From assembly GCF_000156195.1 (NCBI RefSeq), contig NZ_GG688326.1, positions 1 to 64,000 of the forward strand: a stretch of DNA of 64,000 nt, written 5' to 3'. Below, one piece after another: positions 17,272 through 26,801 of this stretch. A program made the position numbers and the translations under genes. The notes beneath the pieces were generated by a model that searched no databases, was not told where the DNA came from, and saw only the letters and a program-made list of their open reading frames with translations. This DNA is from Bacteroides finegoldii DSM 17565 (GTDB lineage: Bacteria > Bacteroidota > Bacteroidia > Bacteroidales > Bacteroidaceae). Within the stretch, counting starts at the first letter, position 1, and each line of letters starts with the position of its first letter.

Positions 17272-20200
17272 ATGAAGACACTCTATGTTTTCCTTTTATG
17301 CTTATACACCAGTCTGACTGTAGCAGCTCAACCTCTTTGCCAGATTAAACACTTCTCTGTCAATAGTGGCCTTTCGCAAGGAGTAGTAGTGAATATAATG
17401 CAAGACAAAAAAGGATTTCTTTGGTTCGCCACCTGGAATGGACTGAACAAATTCGACGGATACACATTTAAAAATTACAAAGCATTCCCGGGAGACGGCT
17501 GTACGTTAACGACCAACCGCTTCTCTTATATTACAGAAAGCAAAGACGGAGATATATGGTGCAAATCTTATGATAACCGTGCATATCTATTCGATATTCA
17601 AACAGAGAAGTTTATTGACATACTCCTTCCTATTGAATCATCCCTACAACAGACCAACATAGTCAGCAATATCTATACCTTAAATAAAGGGATTACATGG
17701 ATCACCTGCGAACAAGGTTATGCTTTCAGAATCAATGAGCAAACCTGCAAAGAAGGAAAAGATATCATTTTATACAGCAGTTTCAACCAAAATTTAAAAG
17801 GAAACAAGATATTCGACATTTACGAAGATTCCGACGGGGACGAATGGATCATGACAGATAAGGGAGTAACCATCATCGGGAAAAAACGAATCAACAGCGA
17901 TTATCCGTTCAAAATGGTCAAAGAATATAATAAGAGAATATATCTTATCTCAACTTCCGGAAAAATCGCAATATATGATCCCAAGAACGGAAATATAAAA
18001 TTCCAGGAGCTACCATGTCCTATCACAGATATCTATTCCATATCTTCCATTTCCCCTTCTAATGACAAGATCGGCTTAGGAACTGACAACGGATTTATAA
18101 CATACGATACAGAAAAGAAAAAATTCCAACATTTTAATATACAAACAGCCACCCAGCCATCCAATGAAGCTCATTTCTTTTATCAGGACAAAACCGGAGA
18201 AGTCTGGATCTTTGCCAATACCTCCGGTGTGATAAAGCTAAATCTGAAAACAGGAGATAAGCAGCACTTCACAGCTCCTATACAAAACCTAATCCAATAT
18301 GAACGCGACAACCGGTACATGATCTTTGAAGACCATGAAGGCACACTATGGATGAGTCCTCAAAAAGGGCATTTGTGCTATTATGACCGCGACAGTAATC
18401 AACTGAAACTATACTTTGCAGATGAAAATAATCCCGCTTCCCTATTTGCCCCCTCTATTCGCTATTATTATACCGACCGGCAACAGAATGTATGGATTAC
18501 CAATGACCGGGGCGTAGACAAAATATCTTTCTATCCCAATAAATACAGAATACGTCCCATAGACAATGGATTGGAAATACGTGCTTTTCTTGCCGACAAA
18601 CAGAAACGTCTCTGGGTTGCTTCCAAAAAGGGAAACGTCAGAATTTACCGTCCGGATGGGACATTAGAAGGCTACCTTTCTCCACAGGGCATAATCACCC
18701 CTCAAGAGGTTACTTTCGGAAAAAGTGTGTACTGTTTTATGGAAGATAAACAAGGAAATATATGGATGGGAACCAAAAAAGACGGCCTCATCCTTCTAAA
18801 GAAGAAAAATGAGCACTCCTATCTTTTACAACAATTCGTCCATCAGCCACAAGATACATACAGTTTAAGCAACAATAGTGTCTATAGTATTATTCAGGAT
18901 AGTCATGACAATATATGGATCGCATGTTATGGAGGTGGCCTCAACCTATTATCACACGCACCTGATGGTTCTACCAACTTTATCCATAGCGGCAACCGGC
19001 TGAAAAACTATCCTGTTTCTACTTCACTCAAAATAAGACATATCGCAGAAGCCCCCAACGGAGTGTTATTGATTGGCACAACCAATGGTTTACTTACATT
19101 CTCCAATAAGTTCGATCAGCCTGAAGAAATTAAGTTCTATCACAGCAACCGTATCCCTAATGTAGATTCCAGCCTTAGCAGTAATGATGTCATGCAGATA
19201 TTTACTGACAGTCGAAAAAACACTTATGTAATAACATTCACCGGAGGAATCAGCCAGGTTATCTCTAAAAATCTGCTCACGGAAGATATACAATTCAAAA
19301 GTTATACAATCAAAGACGGATTAGCTTCTGATTTGGTACTTTCAATGCTCGAAGATACTCAAAAACAATTATGGGTAATCTCCGAAAACTCCATATCCAA
19401 ATTCAATCCACAACAAGGAACATTTGAGAATTATGGAAGTAATTACTTTCAGAGAGAACTGAATCTCACTGAAGCAGTTCCCACACTAACCAGTCAAAAG
19501 AAAATCGTTCTCGGAACCAATCAAGGGATACTTGAAATCAACACAGAACAAATGAAAAAAAGTTCTTACGTACCTCCTATTGTATTTACCGGACTCAAAA
19601 TACAAGGAAGTCAACTTCATGTAGCGCTTGATGACATAAAAGAACTGGAACTAAATCCTTCGGAACGTAATGTCACCTTTCAATTTGCAGCCATTGATTA
19701 TGTAAATCCCGATGCCATCGAATACGCCTATCGCCTGCAAGGCCTGGAAGAAGAATGGAACGAAGCCGGTAATAACCGCTCTGCAACATACATAAATTTA
19801 CCTGCCGGAGAATATCAACTGCAAATCCGTTCCAGCAATAGCGACGGAGTATGGACCGATAATATACGCACTCTCCCCATTCATGTTTTACCCACTTTTT
19901 GGGAAACATACTGGGCATGGTTATTCTATATTGTCATGTTCGTGTTATTCACTACTATCATTGTATACATTCTGTTCTATATCTACCGTTTGCGGCATCA
20001 GGTTGACTTGGAACAACATTTATCCAATATCAAATTACGCTTCTTCACTGATATTTCACATGAATTACGCACTCCTTTAACTTTAATATCCAGCCCTGTA
20101 TCAGAAATTCTAGCGCATGAAACAATCTCTCCGACAGTTCGGGAACATCTAAATTTGGTACATAAAAACACAGAACGTATGCTTCGTCTGGTTAATCAAC

Positions 20201-21651
20201 TACTGGATTTCCGCAAAATCCAAAATAAGAAGATGAAAGTGTTGGTAGAAAAGACAGAACTCGTTTCCCAATTACAGAAGATAATGGAAAGCTTCCACCT
20301 TATAGCAAAAGAAAAGAGAATTGATTTCCAACTTCAAACTAATACAGACAAAATATACGCATGGGTAGACCGTGACAAATTTGAAAAGATATTCTTCAAT
20401 CTACTTTCAAATGCCTTCAAATATACACCGAACGGGAAGAAAGTAACGGTAAATATGATAACAGGTTCGGAGCAAGTCACCATCTCCGTATCCGATGAAG
20501 GCATTGGCATTGCTCCCGAAAAGCAACAATCCCTATTTTATCGATTTGAAACACTGGCACAATACAATATCTTGCAGCCCTCATCCGGCATTGGGCTTTC
20601 ACTGGTACGCGAATTAATAGAATTACATCACGGAAATATCCAAGTGAAAAGCGAGCCGGGAAATGGAAGTGAATTCATTGTCACACTTCCTAAGGAAGAA
20701 AAAGCATTTGCAGACGATCAACAAGCCGAATTTATTTTATCCGACAGTGACAATAATTCACCGACGATACAAGCTACTGAAGAAGATTCGGATAATACAT
20801 CCTTCAAGGCAGCATACGCAGAGAATGAAAATAAAACCGACACAGAGGATGAAAAAACTTCCATTCTTATTGTCGAAGACAACAATGAATTACGTCATTT
20901 CCTATGGAATATCCTGTCAGAGACTTACACTGTTCTCGAAGCAGCAAATGGAAAAGAAGGATTAAAATATGCACAGCAGTACATTCCGGATCTGATAATC
21001 AGTGATGTCATGATGCCGATCATGGATGGATTAGACATGGTGAAAGCAATCAAAGCCGATCATAACACCTGCCATATTCCTATTATATTACTATCAGCAA
21101 AATCTTCTTTAGATGATCGGATAGCAGGACTGGAACAAGGTATCGATGACTACATTACCAAACCATTCAGCTCTACATACTTAAAAACCAAAATCTTGTC
21201 GCTGCTCCGTCAACGTAAACAGCTACAAGATCTATATTTATCGAAACTGTCAGAGCATACTCAAGAAGAGGATCATATAAATGGGTGGGAGCCTTCACAA
21301 CCTCAAGTGACTCCATACGATGAACAATTCATGCAACAAGTAATGGCGTTTATGGAGGAACAAATGGATAATACAGATATCACCATCGACGACTTCGCCA
21401 ACAAACTAATGTTAAGCCGTACGGTATTCTACCGAAAATTAAAATCCATTGTTGGGCTGACTCCGGTAGATTTCGTATGTGAAATGCGCATCAAACGAGC
21501 CGCCCAGCTAATTGAAAAAAGTGAATACAGTTTCTCCCAAATTGCTTATATGACCGGTTTCAATGACCCGAAGTACTTTAGCAGGCGCTTCAAAAAAATC
21601 ATGGGAGTCACTCCTACAGAATATAAAGAAAGAAAGGGAGATGCCTCATAA
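17272..21651 (+). CDS. Hybrid two-component system sensor/regulator (HTCS) of the pectin locus
   Basis: Single-protein signalling system of 1459 residues spanning the inner membrane. After a signal peptide come periplasmic Reg_prop beta-propeller repeats (repeated GLWFATWNGLNKFDG-like blocks over about residues 25-770), a Y_Y_Y domain (about 780-865), a transmembrane helix (about 880-905), a histidine kinase with phospho-acceptor His930 in FTDISHELRTPL, an ATPase domain (NLLSNAFKYTPNGKK, GIGLSLVRELIELHHG), a receiver with Asp1245 in LIISDVMMPIMDG, and a C-terminal AraC double helix-turn-helix. Proteins of this class bind oligosaccharides in the periplasm and activate the adjacent locus. It is convergent with the susCD operon and divergent from GH28. 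The ligand is presumably an oligogalacturonide. Confidence 0.95.
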   Translation: MKTLYVFLLCLYTSLTVAAQPLCQIKHFSVNSGLSQGVVVNIMQDKKGFLWFATWNGLNKFDGYTFKNYKAFPGDGCTLTTNRFSYITESKDGDIWCKSYDNRAYLFDIQTEKFIDILLPIESSLQQTNIVSNIYTLNKGITWITCEQGYAFRINEQTCKEGKDIILYSSFNQNLKGNKIFDIYEDSDGDEWIMTDKGVTIIGKKRINSDYPFKMVKEYNKRIYLISTSGKIAIYDPKNGNIKFQELPCPITDIYSISSISPSNDKIGLGTDNGFITYDTEKKKFQHFNIQTATQPSNEAHFFYQDKTGEVWIFANTSGVIKLNLKTGDKQHFTAPIQNLIQYERDNRYMIFEDHEGTLWMSPQKGHLCYYDRDSNQLKLYFADENNPASLFAPSIRYYYTDRQQNVWITNDRGVDKISFYPNKYRIRPIDNGLEIRAFLADKQKRLWVASKKGNVRIYRPDGTLEGYLSPQGIITPQEVTFGKSVYCFMEDKQGNIWMGTKKDGLILLKKKNEHSYLLQQFVHQPQDTYSLSNNSVYSIIQDSHDNIWIACYGGGLNLLSHAPDGSTNFIHSGNRLKNYPVSTSLKIRHIAEAPNGVLLIGTTNGLLTFSNKFDQPEEIKFYHSNRIPNVDSSLSSNDVMQIFTDSRKNTYVITFTGGISQVISKNLLTEDIQFKSYTIKDGLASDLVLSMLEDTQKQLWVISENSISKFNPQQGTFENYGSNYFQRELNLTEAVPTLTSQKKIVLGTNQGILEINTEQMKKSSYVPPIVFTGLKIQGSQLHVALDDIKELELNPSERNVTFQFAAIDYVNPDAIEYAYRLQGLEEEWNEAGNNRSATYINLPAGEYQLQIRSSNSDGVWTDNIRTLPIHVLPTFWETYWAWLFYIVMFVLFTTIIVYILFYIYRLRHQVDLEQHLSNIKLRFFTDISHELRTPLTLISSPVSEILAHETISPTVREHLNLVHKNTERMLRLVNQLLDFRKIQNKKMKVLVEKTELVSQLQKIMESFHLIAKEKRIDFQLQTNTDKIYAWVDRDKFEKIFFNLLSNAFKYTPNGKKVTVNMITGSEQVTISVSDEGIGIAPEKQQSLFYRFETLAQYNILQPSSGIGLSLVRELIELHHGNIQVKSEPGNGSEFIVTLPKEEKAFADDQQAEFILSDSDNNSPTIQATEEDSDNTSFKAAYAENENKTDTEDEKTSILIVEDNNELRHFLWNILSETYTVLEAANGKEGLKYAQQYIPDLIISDVMMPIMDGLDMVKAIKADHNTCHIPIILLSAKSSLDDRIAGLEQGIDDYITKPFSSTYLKTKILSLLRQRKQLQDLYLSKLSEHTQEEDHINGWEPSQPQVTPYDEQFMQQVMAFMEEQMDNTDITIDDFANKLMLSRTVFYRKLKSIVGLTPVDFVCEMRIKRAAQLIEKSEYSFSQIAYMTGFNDPKYFSRRFKKIMGVTPTEYKERKGDAS

Positions 21652-21687
21652 GCACCTCCCCTTTCCTTACCAGTTTTCTATATTCAA

Positions 21688-22992
21688 TTACAATACACCT
21701 TTTTTACCTTGCGTTCCATATTGATTCACGGCAGATACCTTCAAAGCATAATTCACTTCCGACACCGGAAAAGAGGTATCAGTAGTCGTCCCGAGAATCT
21801 GTTCTCCATCATATACAATATATCCGATCGCATTCTTCACAGGATTCCATTTAAGAGTGCCTTGCTGATAAACCAGACTGCGCGGACTTCCTAATTTCTC
21901 CATCATAATACGCGGATTCCAGCCATCATTACCCGGAATCATATTTTCGTACGTATATTTGTCCGCCTCCTCTTTCGTTATAGTTGCCTGACAGGTACCC
22001 GATACTTCCTTACCGGTTTGGCGGTCTTTATATTGATATTCCGTTTTGCGTTTACTTAAATCCAACACATTACCCTGTGCATCACGACTATTGTATTCGG
22101 CAAAAATTCCGGGAACCGTTCCCATATTCGTCCATCCTTCATCAGCGACAGGGATAAGCATAATGGTATTGATATACACCGTCTTCGAATTATTATGCCA
22201 TGGACGCCCCAACTTCAAACGTCCGTCAGCCGCTTCACTGTTTCCATCTATAATGCAATTACGAAAAGCATAACCATATTTGGCATCTTTATGGGAAGGA
22301 GCCACTATTACTGCTCCACTCCGTACATTATAAAGCGTACAGTTTTCCAGCAACACATCACCACCACCATAAAAATAGTCTACCGCGCCTTCTATCCAGC
22401 AATCTTTCACATAGTGCCGACTGACATCATTATTGGCAGTCATCCAAGTATCTTGAAAAGAACGGAACTTACAATTATAAAAGGAAGCACAATCTGCCTG
22501 ACTATTCATAGCCAAAGCCTGCGGACCATTATCTGATAAAACTCCCCAGTCATTCACATACGAAATGTTTTCCGTATAAAAGTGGTCTCCTTTTACCACC
22601 ACTACCGATCCCTCGTATTTATAAACTGGAGAGGAAGGATTATGAACCGAGTGTTCCCAATAAGCTGTTTTTCCACCTATTTCTTTACCGGTCAGTTTAC
22701 TACCAACATTCAAGTTTAAATGAATAATGGTCTTATCCTTATCCTGGCCTATTAAATGTACGTATGGCTTATTCTTAGGGATAATCACCTGCTCATTATA
22801 CAAGCCATTCTTTATCAGAATCAACCAAGGTTTCGTCTGTCCGTCAGGTACAGCATTGATTGCTTCCTGAACCGTTTTATAATCTCCACTACCATCAACA
22901 GCTACAATAGCCTGATAAGGCGATGAGTCCGCCTGTGCATAAATCATTGCACAGGCACTCATCAATAAAATTGATAATACAATATTCTTCAT
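21688..22992 (-). CDS. CE8 pectin methylesterase (operon copy)
   Basis: Removes methyl esters from homogalacturonan, opening it to lyase and hydrolase action. The protein (434 residues from the ATG at 22992) begins with a signal peptide MKNIVLSILLMSACAMIYAQ. CE8 motifs: DGSGDYKTVQEAINAVPDG, QALAMNSQADCASFYNCKF with FRSFQDTW (catalytic Asp region), DCWIEGAVDYFYGGGDV (second Asp) and LGRPWHNN (Arg). A short C-terminal Ig-like extension follows the beta-helix. It is the last gene of the susC-susD operon, 33 bp after the preceding gene. The frame extends to 23013, but the later ATG gives the proper signal peptide. Confidence 0.92.
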   Translation of the reverse strand: MKNIVLSILLMSACAMIYAQADSSPYQAIVAVDGSGDYKTVQEAINAVPDGQTKPWLILIKNGLYNEQVIIPKNKPYVHLIGQDKDKTIIHLNLNVGSKLTGKEIGGKTAYWEHSVHNPSSPVYKYEGSVVVVKGDHFYTENISYVNDWGVLSDNGPQALAMNSQADCASFYNCKFRSFQDTWMTANNDVSRHYVKDCWIEGAVDYFYGGGDVLLENCTLYNVRSGAVIVAPSHKDAKYGYAFRNCIIDGNSEAADGRLKLGRPWHNNSKTVYINTIMLIPVADEGWTNMGTVPGIFAEYNSRDAQGNVLDLSKRKTEYQYKDRQTGKEVSGTCQATITKEEADKYTYENMIPGNDGWNPRIMMEKLGSPRSLVYQQGTLKWNPVKNAIGYIVYDGEQILGTTTDTSFPVSEVNYALKVSAVNQYGTQGKKGVL

Positions 22993-23025
22993 GATATTCT
23001 TTATACCTAACAATTATAGGATCAA

Positions 23026-24699
23026 TTAATACCAACGTGGATCACCAGCATTACCCGTTCCGGCAAACCCGGCTCCCGGTTTAATATGGAAATCACCGTT
23101 CAATGGATCAACGAACAAGTCATCCGAGCTTTGTTTTATTCTCGTTATTTCTTCAAACCTGTTATTGCCTTCCTGCAGGTCGGAGGTGATATAACAATTA
23201 TCAGAGAAGTTCAAAATGTCATAAGCACCATTTCCACTATTCATTTTCTTTCCTTTGTTCGGACCGGAGAAAATCAAATTCCGCATTGTCGCAGATTTCG
23301 GAGAAGGCGGAGTACTTGCCGCATTATCAAAACGGAAAACTTTAGGCAATTCCTTCTTAGCATCCATAGAATTATAGAAAGTACAATTTTCCAATATCAC
23401 ATCACCGATTCCCCCTTTCACGTCCATCAACTGGTCACCAATATTAATCAATGTACTATTCGTTATAGAAACCTTTTCCAACTGATCGATATTTTTTCCG
23501 AAATTAATCATTCCATATCCGTCCGTACCAACTTCGGATATGACACAGTTATCAATCGTAATATCCGTCATGAACACACCACTTCCGTCGCTAATACGTA
23601 CAAGCGTACGTTTTATGTTCTGTATAGCACAGCCTGTGAATGAAATAGACTGGGCATAAGAACTATTTTTCCAATCCGTCATATAACTGGCCTCGCCATT
23701 TCCATTTAGACAAACAAACTCGAATGACAGAGACTGTATCGGAGAAGCCAATGATATTTTATTAGTCACAATAAGCTGTGGACGATTATTTTCATTAGCT
23801 TCCGTACTGGTAAACAAAATATTATCCAATCCCGGAATCTTTAGTTCACTTACCTTATACACCGCCCCCGGAGTAAGTTGGACAGTTACATTACTACATT
23901 CTTTCTCTTTCACAAAATTAGATAACAATGTACTTAAATCAATGACTCCGGTTTCCGTAGCCTCCACAAAAAGGATTTCGCTACCACCCAATCCCAGTGT
24001 TTTGAATACATACGAACCACGTAATGCATCATTATTATAAATCCGAACACGATAGGTCGCTCCATTCTCCAATTCGGAGAGTGTTTTCGAACAAGCCGCT
24101 ATATCTTCCGAAGTCAAATCAATCTGTTTTTCCTCACCATATTTCGTATCCACCATTTGAGCCAACGTCAGATGAGTTACTCTGTTCGTTTCTTCCCATG
24201 TCAAGGTTGCGGAATTAGCTGTAACTTCCACTCCGGTAAATAATTGCTCATCCGGAGTTTTAAATGCTACACTGACATAAGTGCTTGCCTTTCCCTGCGC
24301 ATCTTCTCCTTTCATACGAACAGAATATTGCGTAGAACCGTTGAACTCCTGAAACAAAGTACGATATTCCACCCTCATAGGCGTATTACTCTCTGAAAAT
24401 ACAGTCAATGTATCTTTCAGAATCGTATCTGTCCTTACATAATTTTCCGCATTAAACTCCAAGCTGTCCGTATAAAACTCAAAAATATAGACTTTTGCAT
24501 TCACAATCTGCGAATATCTTAATGTAACCGAAGTCGCATCGGTAGCCGACTTATCGAACGTCAACGGACGGAACAAAGCATCATAGTTCTTATTAACTGT
24601 CCAGTCATTGGCATCGTCCTCACAGGAAGACATACCCACTATCAAAGCCAATAGTACATACAGGCATGCTCCGGATAATCTATTAACTAGTCTTTTCAT
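23026..24699 (-). CDS. Surface lipoprotein with beta-helix, probable glycan-binding protein
   Basis: A 557-residue lipoprotein: the signal LLALIVGMSSCEDD places the acylated cysteine at about residue 26. Two fibronectin type III-like blocks (for example LTWEETNRVTHLTLAQMVDT and YRVRIYNNDALRGSYVFKT) precede a right-handed parallel beta-helix made of repeated strands such as ISFTGCAIQNIKRTL and ITIDNCVISEVGTDGYG, and the C-terminus FHIKPGAGFAGTGNAGDPRWY resembles DUF5123/DUF4957 proteins of pectin loci. No catalytic residues are evident. Placed third in the susCD operon, it is likely a surface glycan-binding protein for galacturonan; lyase activity cannot be ruled out. Confidence 0.8.
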   Translation of the reverse strand: MKRLVNRLSGACLYVLLALIVGMSSCEDDANDWTVNKNYDALFRPLTFDKSATDATSVTLRYSQIVNAKVYIFEFYTDSLEFNAENYVRTDTILKDTLTVFSESNTPMRVEYRTLFQEFNGSTQYSVRMKGEDAQGKASTYVSVAFKTPDEQLFTGVEVTANSATLTWEETNRVTHLTLAQMVDTKYGEEKQIDLTSEDIAACSKTLSELENGATYRVRIYNNDALRGSYVFKTLGLGGSEILFVEATETGVIDLSTLLSNFVKEKECSNVTVQLTPGAVYKVSELKIPGLDNILFTSTEANENNRPQLIVTNKISLASPIQSLSFEFVCLNGNGEASYMTDWKNSSYAQSISFTGCAIQNIKRTLVRISDGSGVFMTDITIDNCVISEVGTDGYGMINFGKNIDQLEKVSITNSTLINIGDQLMDVKGGIGDVILENCTFYNSMDAKKELPKVFRFDNAASTPPSPKSATMRNLIFSGPNKGKKMNSGNGAYDILNFSDNCYITSDLQEGNNRFEEITRIKQSSDDLFVDPLNGDFHIKPGAGFAGTGNAGDPRWY

Positions 24700-24715
24700 C
24701 TTTTCCTACCATTAA

Positions 24716-26791
24716 TTATTTATAACCATACGAATTAGAAACATACCCTTGCGTCTTATTGACATCCTCATAATAAATAGCGAATACATGGCGATAATTA
24801 CACACTCCATTACCAACAGAATATTTACGGAACTCCGCTTCGGCTTCACCGCCCCAGTTTAGCCTGCCAAACAAATTCGAATAGTCGTAAGACGCATTCA
24901 GTCCTGTACCGCAAACCAATATTCTAGCCATTGTTTTCACATAATTAGTATTCAGGGTTGCATTTATATCACCATCCTTATTCAATGTCACCTGCATACT
25001 GATCCAGTTGCACTCATACTGTCCTTTTGATGTAGAAGCAGTACCGGTTCCCATATCCTCATTGAAGTTAACAGACGACATATCAATGTATTCCGGATTA
25101 TCAGAGTCTTCATATTTATAATAGATTTTTCTCGGTATTTCATCCACTTGATAAGTCTTCCCGAAAATAGTCACCGGCTTGTAGTCATACAACATACAAA
25201 GACCTATTTTCATCTCTTCTATTTTCTCCGCCAACAATCCCCAACGTGTCAAATCCTGACGACGAATAGATTCACAACCAAACTCCCATGCCCGTTCATT
25301 GACAATAGCCGTGAAGAAATCCGCGTCATACTGCGTGATTTCGGGAGCACCAGTACCAAATGCTCTTTCACGAACCTTTTCCAAAGCCTGTCGGGGAGAC
25401 ATACCGGCAGTCGGACTAACTGCATCCGGCCCTGTCAATACATTTTGAGCCTCCGCAAACATCAGGTAAATATCTGAATACCGCATCAAAATCCAGTTGA
25501 TACCAGTAGCAATACGTGAATTAGCTTTCGGGAAACGGACTTTCATATAATTATCAGTCATCCAATACCAACGCCATTTACCACAAGCCACTCCTAATGG
25601 ATTACAGCGAATAACTTCCTTATTTTTTCCATTCTCATTGATATATTCCTGGAAAACACAAGTAACATCCCGACGGGTGTCTGCCGGATCAAATGAATAA
25701 AAATAGTAAGCAGTAGTAGCCGCATATCCTGCCCCTCCCATACCTTGGGTGGTATTAAAAACTCCTCTGTTCAGGTTGTATCCCATCGTGGCCCCCACAT
25801 CTCCATTCTGTCCTTCACCAAAAGCGACTTCAAACAGGTTTTCATTATACTTGTTGTATTCCAGATGATTGACAGTAGACCAAATATTCTCATAACTGGG
25901 ATCAAGCTCATGAGGATTATCAGTCGCTCCCAAAATCTCCGCACACTGTTTGGCAGCCAGTTCATAATAATCTTTCCAATTCTTAGGGCGACCGACGAAA
26001 TATCCGTTCATTTCCGGAATGGTCGGATGATGTTCCACATCCAAGTCCGGAAACTGATTTCCATCTCGTACAGACCATCCTCCGGCAAATAGCGCTACTT
26101 TTGCCAACAGTCCTTTGGCAAAACCTTTATTCATGCGTTCTACCGTATATGATTCTTCTCCCATCCAAGGCAGATATTCAATTGCCTCTTTCAAATCCTC
26201 TATGATATAATTATAAACAATATCACGATCCACTTTTCCTATATAGACATTTCCCAATCCGCTTTCAGACGCATGCTCTTTATATGGCACATCTCCCCAA
26301 TAACGGATCAATTCAAAATAGCCTAACGCTTTTAGTGCTAATGCCTCTCCTAAATATCTACGCATGACAGCCTTGTCCGAAGTAGATTGCATCAACGGGG
26401 ACCGACGTATACCATCTACGATAGTAGTGGCGGATTCTGCCAGATAATAAAGTTTGTCCCATCTGGTATTCCGGTTATAATTATCGTCATAAAAATTGCC
26501 AGCACCTTCATCACGAAGTGTCGAATTATAGTTTTCCGTAGAAAACGCACCCGAACCAACCTCCACGTCAGAAGCTCCCTGCCAGTTGACACACAGTTTC
26601 TGACCATATATATAGGTGTCCGTCATTGTTGCATACACACCCATCAGGGCTGCTTCCGTCAGAGCGGTCGATTTAAACAGATTCTCATCACTTGGAATAG
26701 AAGGACTTTCGGTATCCAAAAAATTATCCATACACGAGGTGCATAACACAGAGGAGGATAAAACCGCTAAAAATAGTTTCTGTATTTTCAT
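24716..26791 (-). CDS. susD: SusD-like outer-membrane glycan-binding lipoprotein
   Basis: RagB/SusD family protein of 691 residues with a lipoprotein signal (LSSSVLCTSCMDNFLDTESP; acylated Cys about residue 20). The SusD N-terminal region shows DNLFKSTALTEAALMGVYATM-like helices with YWGDVPY and the C-terminal RQALEKVRERAFGTGAPE and NERAWEFGCESIRRQDLTRW segments characteristic of the family. It caps the SusC barrel and delivers oligosaccharides. The gap to susC is 10 bp. At 691 residues it is longer than a typical SusD (about 550), the extra length lying in the C-terminal third. Substrate specificity is inferred from neighbouring pectinases. Confidence 0.94.
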   Translation of the reverse strand: MKIQKLFLAVLSSSVLCTSCMDNFLDTESPSIPSDENLFKSTALTEAALMGVYATMTDTYIYGQKLCVNWQGASDVEVGSGAFSTENYNSTLRDEGAGNFYDDNYNRNTRWDKLYYLAESATTIVDGIRRSPLMQSTSDKAVMRRYLGEALALKALGYFELIRYWGDVPYKEHASESGLGNVYIGKVDRDIVYNYIIEDLKEAIEYLPWMGEESYTVERMNKGFAKGLLAKVALFAGGWSVRDGNQFPDLDVEHHPTIPEMNGYFVGRPKNWKDYYELAAKQCAEILGATDNPHELDPSYENIWSTVNHLEYNKYNENLFEVAFGEGQNGDVGATMGYNLNRGVFNTTQGMGGAGYAATTAYYFYSFDPADTRRDVTCVFQEYINENGKNKEVIRCNPLGVACGKWRWYWMTDNYMKVRFPKANSRIATGINWILMRYSDIYLMFAEAQNVLTGPDAVSPTAGMSPRQALEKVRERAFGTGAPEITQYDADFFTAIVNERAWEFGCESIRRQDLTRWGLLAEKIEEMKIGLCMLYDYKPVTIFGKTYQVDEIPRKIYYKYEDSDNPEYIDMSSVNFNEDMGTGTASTSKGQYECNWISMQVTLNKDGDINATLNTNYVKTMARILVCGTGLNASYDYSNLFGRLNWGGEAEAEFRKYSVGNGVCNYRHVFAIYYEDVNKTQGYVSNSYGYK

Positions 26792-26801
26792 TTTTCAAGT
26801 A